Positions 26,751 to 36,081 of a stretch of DNA of 64,000 nt are shown piece after piece. The first letter of the stretch is position 1; each line of letters opens with the position of its first letter. The stretch comes from Vibrio breoganii. GTDB taxonomy: Bacteria; Pseudomonadota; Gammaproteobacteria; Enterobacterales; Vibrionaceae. The stretch spans positions 930,001 through 994,000 of the forward strand of contig NZ_CP016177.1 in assembly GCF_001677275.1 (NCBI RefSeq). The letters are read 5' to 3'. Below the pieces are notes generated by a model, which did no database searches, was not told the origin of the DNA, and saw only the letters and a list, made by a program, of their open reading frames with translations. A program made the translations under genes and the position numbers.

Positions 26751-29072
26751 TTATTGGCGGTGTGTCGGGGGACCTGTTGGTGCTTCATTTGCTGTGATAT
26801 AACCATCTTTGTTTTTATCCAAATGATTAAAACGCTTGGTGCCTGCCTTAAATTCAGAAGATGATACTTTTCCATCACCATTTTTATCCAATCGATTGAT
26901 AAACTTATTGCTCTGGTTTTGGTTTTTATTGTGGGTCTGATTTTGACTTCCAGAGCGAAATTGGCTACTTACACTCGTCGTAGTATATTCGTTGATCTTT
27001 TCAGCCTGAGGTGGCGTGTTTACTTGATCCGCGAAGTCTTCATAACCGCCTCTTACACTACGGACATAGTTATCAACCCGAATATAGTCGCCTTGCGGGC
27101 CACGTGACATCGGTTGTCCCGCTTTAGGATCACTACGCTGGGAACCTGCACCATGTACATCCATTATGTTCTCATGCATCTGACCCAAAGCTTTACCGAA
27201 AGACACATAAACTGCGCCAGACTCTGGAGTAGGGCCATCAAGGTGAGTGGTTGAACTCCAATAGTAAGGGTAGTCTTTTTCACCAGCTTCATTTGTTATT
27301 GAAGATGTGTAGAAAATAGGGTCGATGGCTGCTGAGTTAGAGGTTTCAGGTGAGCGGGTATAATCGACAATGCTTTGTAACTCTTTTGCATTTGGTAAAC
27401 GCCAATCACTTTGGTCTGCTAATGTTAGGTTTTCTGAATACTCTAGAGCTTCTTGCCAATTCAAACCTATTTTACTGTCTTCTTGTTGCCAAGTTAGACC
27501 TGTCGCTAAATCGGTGATGGTGCCATCATCATTATCAATGAAGTTGTTTTTGCCGTAGGCTTCATTGCCTCTAACAAACCTAAAGTACATTTTATTCGGT
27601 TCTTTAGTGCGAGGGTTAAACTTTGGGTAACCTTTGATACGACCATCAACAAAATTAACCCCAAAAACCGTATCATCATTCTTCATGGTTTTGTCAACAT
27701 ACTCAGTACTGGACCAAGTTTGTGCATCAATTTCTCGCTCACCAATTTGTGTATTACCGAGAGGTTGGTTAAAGAAACTAGTGTCGATGAAAGGTGTGAC
27801 CGCTTTTTGTCCTTTAACTTGACCTGAGAACTGAATGAGTGAATAGAGTTCTTTAATGGTAGGAATGCGCCAGTCATCATGACCAGCTAAGTTTAGACTG
27901 TTTATTTTGAGCATTGCTTCATCGTAGCTAAGTTTTTCCCCCATCTGCTTTTGCCAGATTAAGCCGGTAACATTATCGGTGATAGTGCCATCATTATTGT
28001 CTGTATATGAAGGTTGGCTCGAGCTGTAGTTGGAATCCTGACCATAAAAATCATGCCCACTATCTGGAAATGGTATCACTTCATTATTGTTGTACGATTT
28101 TCTTTGTCCGGTATCGACAATTGCGTAGCTAGCAGTTTGTGATGTTTGGACTAGTTCGGGTTGGGTCGCACTATTTACGACCATAAGGTCTTCACCGAAA
28201 ATAACATGGCCACTGAAGTTTTTACGAATCACTTTCAAACTCGCTTCAGTGTCAATTGTCCCATCATTAAAGTGTGTGTAGACAAGGTTTCTCACTTTCG
28301 CTTTTTGAGCGAGTGTACTTGAGTCATTCAAATTGAGATGAGCGTGAACTTTCTTGTTTGAACCATTTCCCTTCTCTTTTTTTGCTCCTTTATTTTTTTG
28401 ACGCCCGCCTATCATGACCATTCCGCCAGAATCAATGATCATATAATCCGCATTCTTAGCGAGAGTAGGCAGAGCTTCTGAATAAGTTAGATCCCCAGTA
28501 ATAACAATCGATTGGTTATTGTGGTCAAAGCGATAGGCGATAGTATGGATTGTATGTGGAACTTGAAGTGTCGTGACTTGTATATCACCAACAGCAAATG
28601 ATTCCCCGCCTTTTATATCGGTCACATCAAAAGCTTTGATTCGATCATTCAGATTTCTTTGGGTTTTGCTGAGTCGATATTCAATATCAGATTCATACAA
28701 ATCTACGTTTGTTTCTGTCATTTTTTCGGTGTTGGGAGGGCCAATAATGGTGAAATCATTTCTGCCTAATAATAGGTGAATTAATACGGGAACAAACTCT
28801 TCATTATGATCTAGATGGTGATGAGTAATAAATAAGCTTGATAAGTCACGAACATCAAAGCCAATTTTAGATAAGTTTGCTTGAGTTCCATTACCCATAT
28901 CAACCAATATATGGGTGTTACCAGCAGAGATTAAGATACTAGCGCTCGCGCGATTTTCATTATAAATAGGCGAGCCTGATCCAATGATAGTAGCAGTAAG
29001 TTGATCTTCCGCATGAACTGAGTTCGTTATCAATGTCACCAAAAAAATAAAACCGAGTATGTGCTTTTTCAT
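26751..29072 (-). CDS. Secreted metallo-beta-lactamase-fold/DUF1566/EF-hand fusion
   Basis: 773 residues from the ATG at 29072, which has AGAAGG upstream; 23 earlier codons in frame look spurious. A signal peptide (about 1-21, ending SVHAE) is followed by a metallo-beta-lactamase domain (about 25-310) with H84-x-H86-x-D88-H89 (THHHLDHN), histidine in VPHTIHT, aspartate in ITGDLTY and a late histidine in YTHFND. Then two DUF1566 (Lcl C-terminal-like) repeats, each starting NDGTITD and containing DDWRIP/SDWRLP and WSST motifs, and finally two EF-hand loops (DKNGDGKVSSSEF and DKNKDGYITANEA). It is thus an exported, calcium-binding hydrolase of unknown substrate. The combination is unusual. Confidence 0.75.
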   Translation of the reverse strand: MKKHILGFIFLVTLITNSVHAEDQLTATIIGSGSPIYNENRASASILISAGNTHILVDMGNGTQANLSKIGFDVRDLSSLFITHHHLDHNEEFVPVLIHLLLGRNDFTIIGPPNTEKMTETNVDLYESDIEYRLSKTQRNLNDRIKAFDVTDIKGGESFAVGDIQVTTLQVPHTIHTIAYRFDHNNQSIVITGDLTYSEALPTLAKNADYMIIDSGGMVMIGGRQKNKGAKKEKGNGSNKKVHAHLNLNDSSTLAQKAKVRNLVYTHFNDGTIDTEASLKVIRKNFSGHVIFGEDLMVVNSATQPELVQTSQTASYAIVDTGQRKSYNNNEVIPFPDSGHDFYGQDSNYSSSQPSYTDNNDGTITDNVTGLIWQKQMGEKLSYDEAMLKINSLNLAGHDDWRIPTIKELYSLIQFSGQVKGQKAVTPFIDTSFFNQPLGNTQIGEREIDAQTWSSTEYVDKTMKNDDTVFGVNFVDGRIKGYPKFNPRTKEPNKMYFRFVRGNEAYGKNNFIDNDDGTITDLATGLTWQQEDSKIGLNWQEALEYSENLTLADQSDWRLPNAKELQSIVDYTRSPETSNSAAIDPIFYTSSITNEAGEKDYPYYWSSTTHLDGPTPESGAVYVSFGKALGQMHENIMDVHGAGSQRSDPKAGQPMSRGPQGDYIRVDNYVRSVRGGYEDFADQVNTPPQAEKINEYTTTSVSSQFRSGSQNQTHNKNQNQSNKFINRLDKNGDGKVSSSEFKAGTKRFNHLDKNKDGYITANEAPTGPPTHRQ

Positions 29073-29634
29073 AATTGCCTTCTTATGAATTGTGTTGAGA
29101 AAATGGGATAGGTACGATGAAGACAAGGAGTAGAGTATCAATGAGAAATATATTGAAAATTAAATTTACATAATTTTACGCTACTGATTAGATCTAACGA
29201 AATTTGGCCTATAACATTCGAGGCCTACTCTAATCAAAATTTCTTCTTTATTATTCAGTGGCAATAAGCTTAAAAACAAAGGTGTGGTGTGGCCTGAGAA
29301 TGATCTGTTCCAGTGTTACTGGACACTCGACTAAGCGAATGTTGCCATACCTCAATTAAATCATGCTTTACTAAATTAGAATAAACGCAACTGGAACTAT
29401 CCAGAAACGTGTTACATGCCCATGTGAACTCATGTGATCACCAAGCAATGGCTAGCAAAAAAACCTCTTCATCTGAACACTCTCTTAAAAGAACTAGAAA
29501 TAGCCCTCTCTTATGCTTCTTTGGTTCGATGATAGAAATGAATAATGTGTCATTAAATGGCAGTTATTGAAATCCAACTCTGGATAAGATGTACATCAAA
29601 TCGAGGTCACCTAGCCAAATTGAGAGAGTTATGT
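29073..29634. other. Divergent intergenic region, MBL fusion and small membrane protein
   Basis: About 560 AT-rich bases between two divergent genes. It contains CCAGTGTTACTGG near 29310, a small palindrome, but no strong terminator, RNA or gene. Both promoters must lie here. Confidence 0.35.
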
Positions 29635-30114
29635 ATGTCTAACGTAGAAAAGAGTTATGGTTTCAACACTCAGCAACGCCTATTTGTGGGTTACACGCTA
29701 GCGGTATTGGTCGATCTAGTGGTACTAAACCTGTTTGATGAGTACTGGGGATTTGTCAGTATCGAGTCTTTCACAATCTCACTGATTGCTGCACTGCTAC
29801 TTCAGTTGCTGCTTAAGCTTTCTATCGGGCTTGAGCATAAGATTGCTAATCACTTTAAATCTAAGCCAGGTAAAGCCCCTAAGGTGTACCGAGCGATTTC
29901 GACTTACATCATCTTGGTGGGCTCAAAGTTCATTATGTTAGAAGCAATTAACTTGTTGTTTGGTGAAAAAGTACAATTTACTGGTCCTTGGAACGGCGTT
30001 GTCGCCTTCTTTGGTGTGGTGTTTGCTATCTTGATTGCTGAAATGATTGTATCGAAGATCTACTTTGCCCTAGACGATACAGAGAAACAATCAGCAGAAA
30101 AAGCGGCAGCTTAA
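29635..30114 (+). CDS. Small four-span membrane protein, unknown (paralogue of 3421-3843)
   Basis: 159 residues from the ATG at 29635 (GAGAGAG upstream); a longer frame from 29557 adds 26 residues without membrane or family character. About four hydrophobic segments (roughly 15-35, 40-65, 90-112, 118-140) with a charged C-terminus. RAISTYIILVGSKF and WNGVVAFFGVVFAIL align with the 3421 protein, so they are members of the same unnamed family. A terminator follows directly. Function unknown. Confidence 0.75.
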   Translation: MSNVEKSYGFNTQQRLFVGYTLAVLVDLVVLNLFDEYWGFVSIESFTISLIAALLLQLLLKLSIGLEHKIANHFKSKPGKAPKVYRAISTYIILVGSKFIMLEAINLLFGEKVQFTGPWNGVVAFFGVVFAILIAEMIVSKIYFALDDTEKQSAEKAAA

Positions 30115-30123
30115 AAGACTTAC

Positions 30124-30153
30124 AGAGCCATCTCGCAAGAGGTGGCTCTTTTA
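30124..30153 (+). terminator. Rho-independent terminator
   Basis: An 11-bp stem from AGAGCCATCTC with GAGGTGGCTCT (one G-T pair), a GCAA tetraloop and four Ts, 10 bases after the small membrane protein gene. Confidence 0.9.
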
Positions 30154-30247
30154 TTATCTACCGTGCCATCATTTTTAGAACTCGTTAACTGCACCGCAGT
30201 AAATAATCGGTATAATTTTGCTACCCTCCTTACGCCTGACAGCTTGA

Positions 30248-31273
30248 ATGAAAACGCCCACCGCAAAAGATGTCGCAGATGCTGCCAATGTTTCTATAAG
30301 CACGGTATCACGCTATCTCAATCGAACCGCTCCAATTGCCAAACAGACGATTATTGCCATTGAGCAGGCCATATCAGAATTGGGCTTTATTCCGTTAAAC
30401 ACAAAGCAGAATGTTGATAGGACTAAAGAAAAGCTGATTGGTTTGATGATTCCGACATTTGATAGCTCTTTTATTAGCAGCACTTTAGAGGGCATGGATC
30501 CCGCAATTCAAAATAGTGCATATCGCCTTGTTATTGAAACGAGTAACTGGGACAAGGATAGAGAAGTAAAAGTGATTCAACGAATGTTGAAGCAAGGGAT
30601 TCAAGGACTTATTGTTCTAGTTAATAGTTTGTCGGAAGCCGAAATAAAAGCCATTGTCGGTGAGTTGCCCGTGTTGGTTGTAGCTGGTGTGAGTGAAGAT
30701 ATCTACCCGCATATATGCATTGACAACGTGGCTGGTGGACGCTTGGCTACCGACTATCTTATTGAGCTTGGGCATAGAAATATTGTTAATCTACATAGTA
30801 GCGAGCTTGGTAATAAGGATTCCTTGCAACGCAGCCAAGGTTATCGTGAGAGCCTTGAAAGCGCAGGAATACAATTTGAGGCAAAGTTGAGTTTAGAAGG
30901 TGGTTACCGAGCAACTTGTGCCTCACGAGCAACGCAATCGTTGATTGATCAAGGTATCGAGTTTAGTGCGATATTTGCGGGCAATGATCTTAGTGCTTTG
31001 GGTGCAATCAAGACCTTATCGCAAAATGGCATCAAGGTGCCAGATCAGGTGTCTGTGATAGGTTTTGATGATTCGCCTGCCGCGTCCGTATTCTTACCCA
31101 AACTGACAACCATAAAGCAGCCCTTGTCGAGAATGGGCGAGGTGGCGATACAACAGATGATGGTTATGTTCGCTGGCAAAAAGACGAGTTTACCGACTTT
31201 AGAACTCGAGCTTATCGTTAGAGCGAGTACTGCTACGGTAGCCAGTGAAGGTGATAAACCATCTTGTGGTTAG
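30248..31273 (+). CDS. LacI-family transcriptional regulator (first of two)
   Basis: 341 residues. The N-terminal LacI HTH is complete: TAKDVADAANVSISTVSRYLN, followed by the hinge helix. The rest is a periplasmic-binding-like ligand domain ending with SVIGFDDSPAAS and TTIKQP, the usual LacI/GalR tail. It probably controls sugar genes; the adjacent GH16 glucanase gene downstream on the same strand is the natural target. It is highly similar to the second LacI protein at 32488-33489, including SDLN/SELGF, RMLKQG/QMLDLG and FSAIFAxNDLSA. No operator is obvious. Confidence 0.9.
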   Translation: MKTPTAKDVADAANVSISTVSRYLNRTAPIAKQTIIAIEQAISELGFIPLNTKQNVDRTKEKLIGLMIPTFDSSFISSTLEGMDPAIQNSAYRLVIETSNWDKDREVKVIQRMLKQGIQGLIVLVNSLSEAEIKAIVGELPVLVVAGVSEDIYPHICIDNVAGGRLATDYLIELGHRNIVNLHSSELGNKDSLQRSQGYRESLESAGIQFEAKLSLEGGYRATCASRATQSLIDQGIEFSAIFAGNDLSALGAIKTLSQNGIKVPDQVSVIGFDDSPAASVFLPKLTTIKQPLSRMGEVAIQQMMVMFAGKKTSLPTLELELIVRASTATVASEGDKPSCG

Positions 31274-31587
31274 CTCGCCCAATCTTTTGAGTTACCGTAC
31301 ATCGATCCTAGCCGCAAACCAAAGTCATCTCATGAAACAAAACTCGAAATTCTCTTATAAGCTATTGTTTATTAAGTATAAAATCAATGAAACTGATTGG
31401 CTGTTTCATCTCTCACTATTGATAGCATTCTTAACAAATTCTCTTGCAGATAAATATAATGATTTCAGTTAATTAGAACACTTGCTGTTAAAAAACTGCA
31501 ATGTGAATTGAGCTGAAAACCTATTGAAAATAACGCTCTGTTTGAAGCAGTTTCTAGATAGTCTCAACGGTCTTAAGGGAAGAAACA
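31274..31587. other. Region between LacI and GH16 genes
   Basis: About 314 AT-rich bases, probably carrying the promoter and LacI operator of the GH16 gene. No palindrome of classical LacI type (central CG) is clear. No gene is apparent; one short frame overlapping the LacI end is not protein-like. Confidence 0.35.
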
Positions 31588-32415
31588 ATGAATCGAATTG
31601 CGAAACTGGGTAGCGCTTTGCTTATGAGCTCTATTCTTATGGGATGTACATCAGGCAGTAGTGCTCCCGCAGAAAACCAGAATGCCAATCAAGATACTAT
31701 GGCGGCATCTGGCAAGCTAAATACGACGGATGTGCCTTTGTATGGCGCAGAGGTTTACAGTAAGGATAAGGTGAAATTTGGTAAGTTTGTTGTTCGAATG
31801 AAGATGGTATCGAACCCTGGTGTTGTTTCATCGTTCTTTACTTATGACAATGAGTCTTGGCAGGGCGGAATACCTTGGCGTGAGATTGATATTGAAGTGA
31901 TTGGTAAGAATCCAAATCAATTCCAAACCAATCTAATTACTGGCGACTCAGCGAATAGAATCCATTCTGAGAATATTCACGAGCTTGCGAATATGGAAGA
32001 GTTTCATGAGTTTACTGTGATCTGGACACCAGACAAGATCAGTTGGTTGGTCGATGGTAAAGAGGTCTACACTGAGCGCGCTGAAGATTCTCAGCAAGTC
32101 ATCGACATGCGCTCGTCCCCACAAAGCTATCGTATGAACCTATGGATTTCAGAGGCGGCTGAATGGGTTGGTAAGTTTAATAAAGAAGATCTGCCTCTTT
32201 ACCAATATGTTGACTGGATTGAATACCACAGTTACGAAAATGGTGAATTTGAGCTAGATTGGCGTGATGACTTTACCTCTTTTGACAGCGAGCGCTGGGG
32301 CAAGGGCGATTGGGGCTTTGATTCCAACCTAGTGACCTTTGCACCAGAGAACGTCATCATCAAAGATGACATGCTAATCCTTGGCTTAACGGCAGGTAGC
32401 AAAGGCATCAAATAA
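31588..32415 (+). CDS. GH16 glucanase lipoprotein, circularly permuted
   Basis: 275 residues. A lipoprotein signal ends at the lipobox LMGC (C20), so it is anchored in the envelope. The core is a glycoside hydrolase family 16 lichenase-like domain with the catalytic signature E99-I-D101-I-E103 (WREIDIEVIG), preceded by GVVSSFFTY and followed by WLVDG and MNLW. Residues about 220-270 (WRDDFTSFDSERW, then NLVTFAPENV) match the segment that normally lies at the N-terminus of GH16 enzymes, so the order is circularly permuted, as known for the Fibrobacter succinogenes beta-1,3-1,4-glucanase. It probably cuts mixed-linkage or beta-1,3-glucans. Two LacI genes flank it. Confidence 0.8.
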   Translation: MNRIAKLGSALLMSSILMGCTSGSSAPAENQNANQDTMAASGKLNTTDVPLYGAEVYSKDKVKFGKFVVRMKMVSNPGVVSSFFTYDNESWQGGIPWREIDIEVIGKNPNQFQTNLITGDSANRIHSENIHELANMEEFHEFTVIWTPDKISWLVDGKEVYTERAEDSQQVIDMRSSPQSYRMNLWISEAAEWVGKFNKEDLPLYQYVDWIEYHSYENGEFELDWRDDFTSFDSERWGKGDWGFDSNLVTFAPENVIIKDDMLILGLTAGSKGIK

Positions 32416-32450
32416 CGTCTAATCACAAGCGCTTTTTAGGTCTTTTGAAC

Positions 32451-32483
32451 ACCGCTTTGCTTCGTTAGCTTAGCGGTTTTTTT
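32451..32483 (+). terminator. Rho-independent terminator after GH16
   Basis: ACCGCT at 32451-32456 pairs with AGCGGT at 32472-32477 around a structured loop, followed by a run of Ts. It separates GH16 from the converging LacI gene whose stop is at 32488. Confidence 0.8.
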
Positions 32484-32487
32484 GTAT

Positions 32488-33489
32488 TTAATTTAACATC
32501 TTGGATGTACTCTCTCGAACGATGAGTTCGGCGGGAGGCACAAGAGGTTTATCGGCATTGCGGCTCATAATGTCACAAATATAGCTTAGCGCTATTTTAC
32601 CTATGTCATACAAGGGCTGACGCACTGTAGTTAAGGATGGAGTGCATATTTCTGAGGTATAGAGGTCATCAAAACCGATAACGGAGACTTGTTGGGGAAC
32701 GTCAATATCATGCTCTCTTAGGGCTCGAATTACACCATAAGCGCTTAAGTCATTAGCAGCAAAAATAGCGCTGAACGCTATATCATCTTTGATGAGCTGA
32801 AGAACCGCATTGTAGGCGGTTTCGGTATAATAACCACCATCGACAATGAGCCTTGAATCGACCTGCAACCCCGCTTCTAGCAAACTTTGCTTGTAGCCTT
32901 CTAGTCGATCCTTGGCATCTGGTCCCTCGTTTAAGCGACCATGAGCATGGACAATCCGGGTATGTCCTAGTTGTATCAAATGGTTGGTGGCTATTCTTGC
33001 TGCAATTACATTGTCGATCTTGAGTATCGGCAGAGATCCCTTATCTGAGCCCGCAACTATGAGTACGGAAAGCGTTCCTACCAATCGTTTGATTTCATCT
33101 TCGCTAAGTAAACTGACCACCAGTACTAGAGCATCCACGCCTAAATCGAGCATCTGTTTGATGATCTTTTGCTCTCGAACCTGACTAAAGCGAGAGCTCT
33201 CAATTCGCAAACTATAGGCACTGTTTTGAGCGCAATGATTGATGCCGTTCAAGATGCTAGCAAAGTACGAGTTGTCGAATGTTGGCACCACTACGCCAAT
33301 CTTCATACTGCGCGCTTTGTTGCCATGATGTTTTGTGGTCTTAGCGTTAAAGTTCAGGTCGGATATGGCTTGCTCTATCGCTTGGACCTTCTCTTTGGCT
33401 ATGTATCCCGTCTGATTATTAAACCGAGATACTGTGCTTACGGAAACGCCAGCAAGGCGAGCGACATCATAAACGGTAGGCTTTTTCAT
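32488..33489 (-). CDS. LacI-family transcriptional regulator (second of two)
   Basis: 333 residues. The HTH reads TVYDVARLAGVSVSTVSRFN, then the hinge and a sugar-binding-like domain ending with SVIGFDDLYTSE and TTVRQP. It closely resembles the LacI protein at 30248-31273 along its full length, pointing to duplication. It converges on the GH16 gene and a terminator lies downstream of its neighbour's stop. It likely responds to a related oligosaccharide. No operator can be proposed with confidence. Confidence 0.9.
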   Translation of the reverse strand: MKKPTVYDVARLAGVSVSTVSRFNNQTGYIAKEKVQAIEQAISDLNFNAKTTKHHGNKARSMKIGVVVPTFDNSYFASILNGINHCAQNSAYSLRIESSRFSQVREQKIIKQMLDLGVDALVLVVSLLSEDEIKRLVGTLSVLIVAGSDKGSLPILKIDNVIAARIATNHLIQLGHTRIVHAHGRLNEGPDAKDRLEGYKQSLLEAGLQVDSRLIVDGGYYTETAYNAVLQLIKDDIAFSAIFAANDLSAYGVIRALREHDIDVPQQVSVIGFDDLYTSEICTPSLTTVRQPLYDIGKIALSYICDIMSRNADKPLVPPAELIVRESTSKMLN

Positions 33490-33604
33490 ACAGGTAGATT
33501 AGCTATTGAGCTTTATTGAAAAGTGACGCAATAATGTATCTTATTGTGGGATAAAAAGGTTTTGATTTTGCTACTTTTTGCCTGTTTGTGTCTAAGAACG
33601 CAGA

Positions 33605-33637
33605 TAAAAAAGCACCAGCGGAGTTCCACAGGTGCTT
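33605..33637 (-). terminator. Rho-independent terminator of the EF-G-like gene
   Basis: On the minus strand AAGCACC pairs with GGTGCTT, loop 14 bases, followed by six Ts. It starts about 18 bases after the EF-G-like stop codon. Confidence 0.8.
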
Positions 33638-33655
33638 AGTCTCCTTAGCGCTCAT

Positions 33656-35677
33656 TTATGCAGGGTCTAGCTCCTTACATACTCGCTTTTGAACAAGTGG
33701 CGGGGCTGGTTCGTAGTGGCTCAAGCTCATGGTAAAGGTACCTTCTCCGCCAGTCATTGCCTTGAGTCTTCTCGAATAGTCTTGAAGCTCATTAAGAGGT
33801 GCTTTGGCCATGATCAAAGTATGCCCGATGCTGATACTTTCACTGCCTTCTACAAGCCCTCTGTTCCCTGCAAGATCACCGGTGACATCCCCAACGCTAT
33901 TGATAGGAAGCTCTAAAGTGAGGTCTACAATAGGCTCTAGAACAATAGGGTTTGCGTCTTGAACGGCTTGAAGAAAGGCTTTTTTACCTGCGATAACAAA
34001 GGCGATTTCTTTGGAGTCTACAGAGTGGTGTTTACCATCAAACACAGTCACTTCGATGTCTCGTATTGGATTGCCAGAAATTGTGCCTTCTTCCAAGCCT
34101 TGGCGAACGCCTTTTTCAACCGCGGGGATCAGTGACGTAGGGATAGCGCCACCCACCACTTTATTGACGAATCTGAAGCCTTCACCACTGGCAAGGGGTT
34201 TGACTTTCAGCTTTACCTCACCAAATTGTCCAGCACCACCACTTTGTTTTTTGTGGCGATAGAGCGCTTCGGCTTCTCGGGTAATGGTTTCAAAGTATTC
34301 AACGCTTGGTTGGGAGGTGTCCACTTCTAGCTTGTAAACCTTGGCCATTTTTTCTAGAGCGACCTTGAGATGAAATTCCCCCTGACCGGAGAGTAAGGTT
34401 TCGTTGCTGCGGTGACGGTGCTCAATCTTCAAGGTAGGGTCTTCACAGGCAATACGTTGTAGCACCTCTCCCAGTTTTTGTTCATCCCCGCGCTTTTTAG
34501 GTTTTAGGCACAGTGAGTACATAGGGCTTGGGAAATCTAAGGTTTTTAGGGTGACGCCATCTTCATCATGAGAGTCGTGAACAATCGAATCAAAGTTGAG
34601 TTCATTGACCTTAGCGATTACGCAGATATCTCCAGCTCTGGCATGGTCTATCTCATTACGGGTTTTGCCTTGCAGTTGATAAAGGTGCCCAATCTTAAAG
34701 GCTTTATTGCTCTCATCCACAAAGAGTTGGCTACCTGTATGCAAGTCTCCTTGGAACACTCGAAGGTAGGCCATTTTTCCCATATAAGGGTCAACGCTGA
34801 CCTTAAACACGTGTGCAACGGTATGCTCCAGCGTCTCACAGTTCACCGGGGTAAGTTTGCCATCTTTTTCGAGCAAAGGAGGGTTGCCTTCATTTGGCAT
34901 TGGCATGAGCTCACTGAGTGTTTTCAGCAGTAACTCTAACCCAGCCCCGGTTTCTGATGAGACGAAACAAATAGGGACTATGTGTCGTAGGCGCAGAGCT
35001 TCTTCAAATGGGTCGTGCAGCTGTGTTGCTGTGAGTGATGAGCCTTGTTCTAGGTAGATTTCCATTAGGTCTTCATCAAGCTCGACGACTTGATCAATCA
35101 AGGCCTCGTGCGCAGTATCAACCGCTTGAATAGAGGTCGCAGGCGTGTAGTCAGGCTCAAAGTAGCAATCGATTACATCAGTGCTATCTTCACTTGGTAA
35201 ATTTAGCGGTAGGCAGTGACTACCAAAGGTGGTTTGGATCTGCGCAAGGAGTTCGGGCAACTGCTCTGGGTGCGTGTCTATCTTGTTGATGATAATCATC
35301 TGGCAGTTGTTTCGCTGTTTGGCGAAATCAAACAATCTGCGAGCGCTTTGATTGATTGGAGTATTGGGGTCGATAACAAGCGCCGCTGTTTCAACGGCAG
35401 GAAATACGCTTAGGCTTCGACCTAGTAATTCGTTTTGCCCTGGAGTGTCGATAACGTTGAGGCGGTGTTTTTTGTAGCTTAAGGTGACGGGGGTGGCTTC
35501 GATGCTGTGCTGATAATGAATGGATTGCTCATCAAAATCGGTGACAGTATCACCTCTGTCAACACTGCCAAGGGAGTTGGTTTCATAACAATGAAACAGC
35601 ATCTTTTCTATTAATGTGGTTTTACCTACACCGGCTTGACCGGTAAATACAATGTTGCGAATGTGATTGATAGGCAT
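33656..35677 (-). CDS. Elongation factor G-like GTPase
   Basis: 673 residues, slightly shorter than canonical EF-G (about 700). The G domain has G1 GQAGVGKT (13-20), G3 DTPG followed by glutamine (77-81), and G4 NKID. Domains II-V follow, with VGGAIPTSLIPAVEKG and VTGDLAGNRG typical of EF-G domains IV-V. In EF-G and EF-Tu the residue after DTPG is a catalytic histidine; here it is Q81, so GTP hydrolysis may differ. Canonical EF-G lies in the str operon, so this is a paralogue of the EF-G-like class of unclear role, perhaps stress or ribosome rescue. Monocistronic. Confidence 0.8.
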   Translation of the reverse strand: MPINHIRNIVFTGQAGVGKTTLIEKMLFHCYETNSLGSVDRGDTVTDFDEQSIHYQHSIEATPVTLSYKKHRLNVIDTPGQNELLGRSLSVFPAVETAALVIDPNTPINQSARRLFDFAKQRNNCQMIIINKIDTHPEQLPELLAQIQTTFGSHCLPLNLPSEDSTDVIDCYFEPDYTPATSIQAVDTAHEALIDQVVELDEDLMEIYLEQGSSLTATQLHDPFEEALRLRHIVPICFVSSETGAGLELLLKTLSELMPMPNEGNPPLLEKDGKLTPVNCETLEHTVAHVFKVSVDPYMGKMAYLRVFQGDLHTGSQLFVDESNKAFKIGHLYQLQGKTRNEIDHARAGDICVIAKVNELNFDSIVHDSHDEDGVTLKTLDFPSPMYSLCLKPKKRGDEQKLGEVLQRIACEDPTLKIEHRHRSNETLLSGQGEFHLKVALEKMAKVYKLEVDTSQPSVEYFETITREAEALYRHKKQSGGAGQFGEVKLKVKPLASGEGFRFVNKVVGGAIPTSLIPAVEKGVRQGLEEGTISGNPIRDIEVTVFDGKHHSVDSKEIAFVIAGKKAFLQAVQDANPIVLEPIVDLTLELPINSVGDVTGDLAGNRGLVEGSESISIGHTLIMAKAPLNELQDYSRRLKAMTGGEGTFTMSLSHYEPAPPLVQKRVCKELDPA

Positions 35678-36081
35678 AGTGGCCTCCTTGCAAGATTCTT
35701 TCTAGGTATCCTCAATCAAAGGCATTGAGAATTAACTTGGGCAATAGAAGGTTAGGGCGGGAATTCCCGCCTTGTCGTCTTCCAAGTCATCTTGCGAGAT
35801 AGGAGCCGCATAGGCTGTACTCAATGGAAATTGAACACTGTTATAGCATGACGAATTTCATTGGCTCTTGGTGTGATCAGCCTAGTTATTGGGCAGTTTG
35901 AAAGTTAATCTAAATCAAAATTTGCTCAGATAGTTTAAAAGTCGACAAGTTTTGAGTGAAGGTTGTGAGTCTGAAGGCTGTTTGAGAGTGAGGTGTGAGA
36001 GTAAATAGTAGGAAAATGGTCGCGTTTTAAAGTAGACTGATCTACCGTGTTTACGTCAATTAAGCAGATCTAAAGAACTCT
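35678..36081. other. Divergent intergenic region, EF-G-like and zur
   Basis: About 400 bases. It includes a perfect 16-bp palindrome, GGCGGGAATTCCCGCC (35756-35771), which could be an operator or a transcript hairpin, and an AT-rich section ahead of zur. No gene is apparent. Confidence 0.4.
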
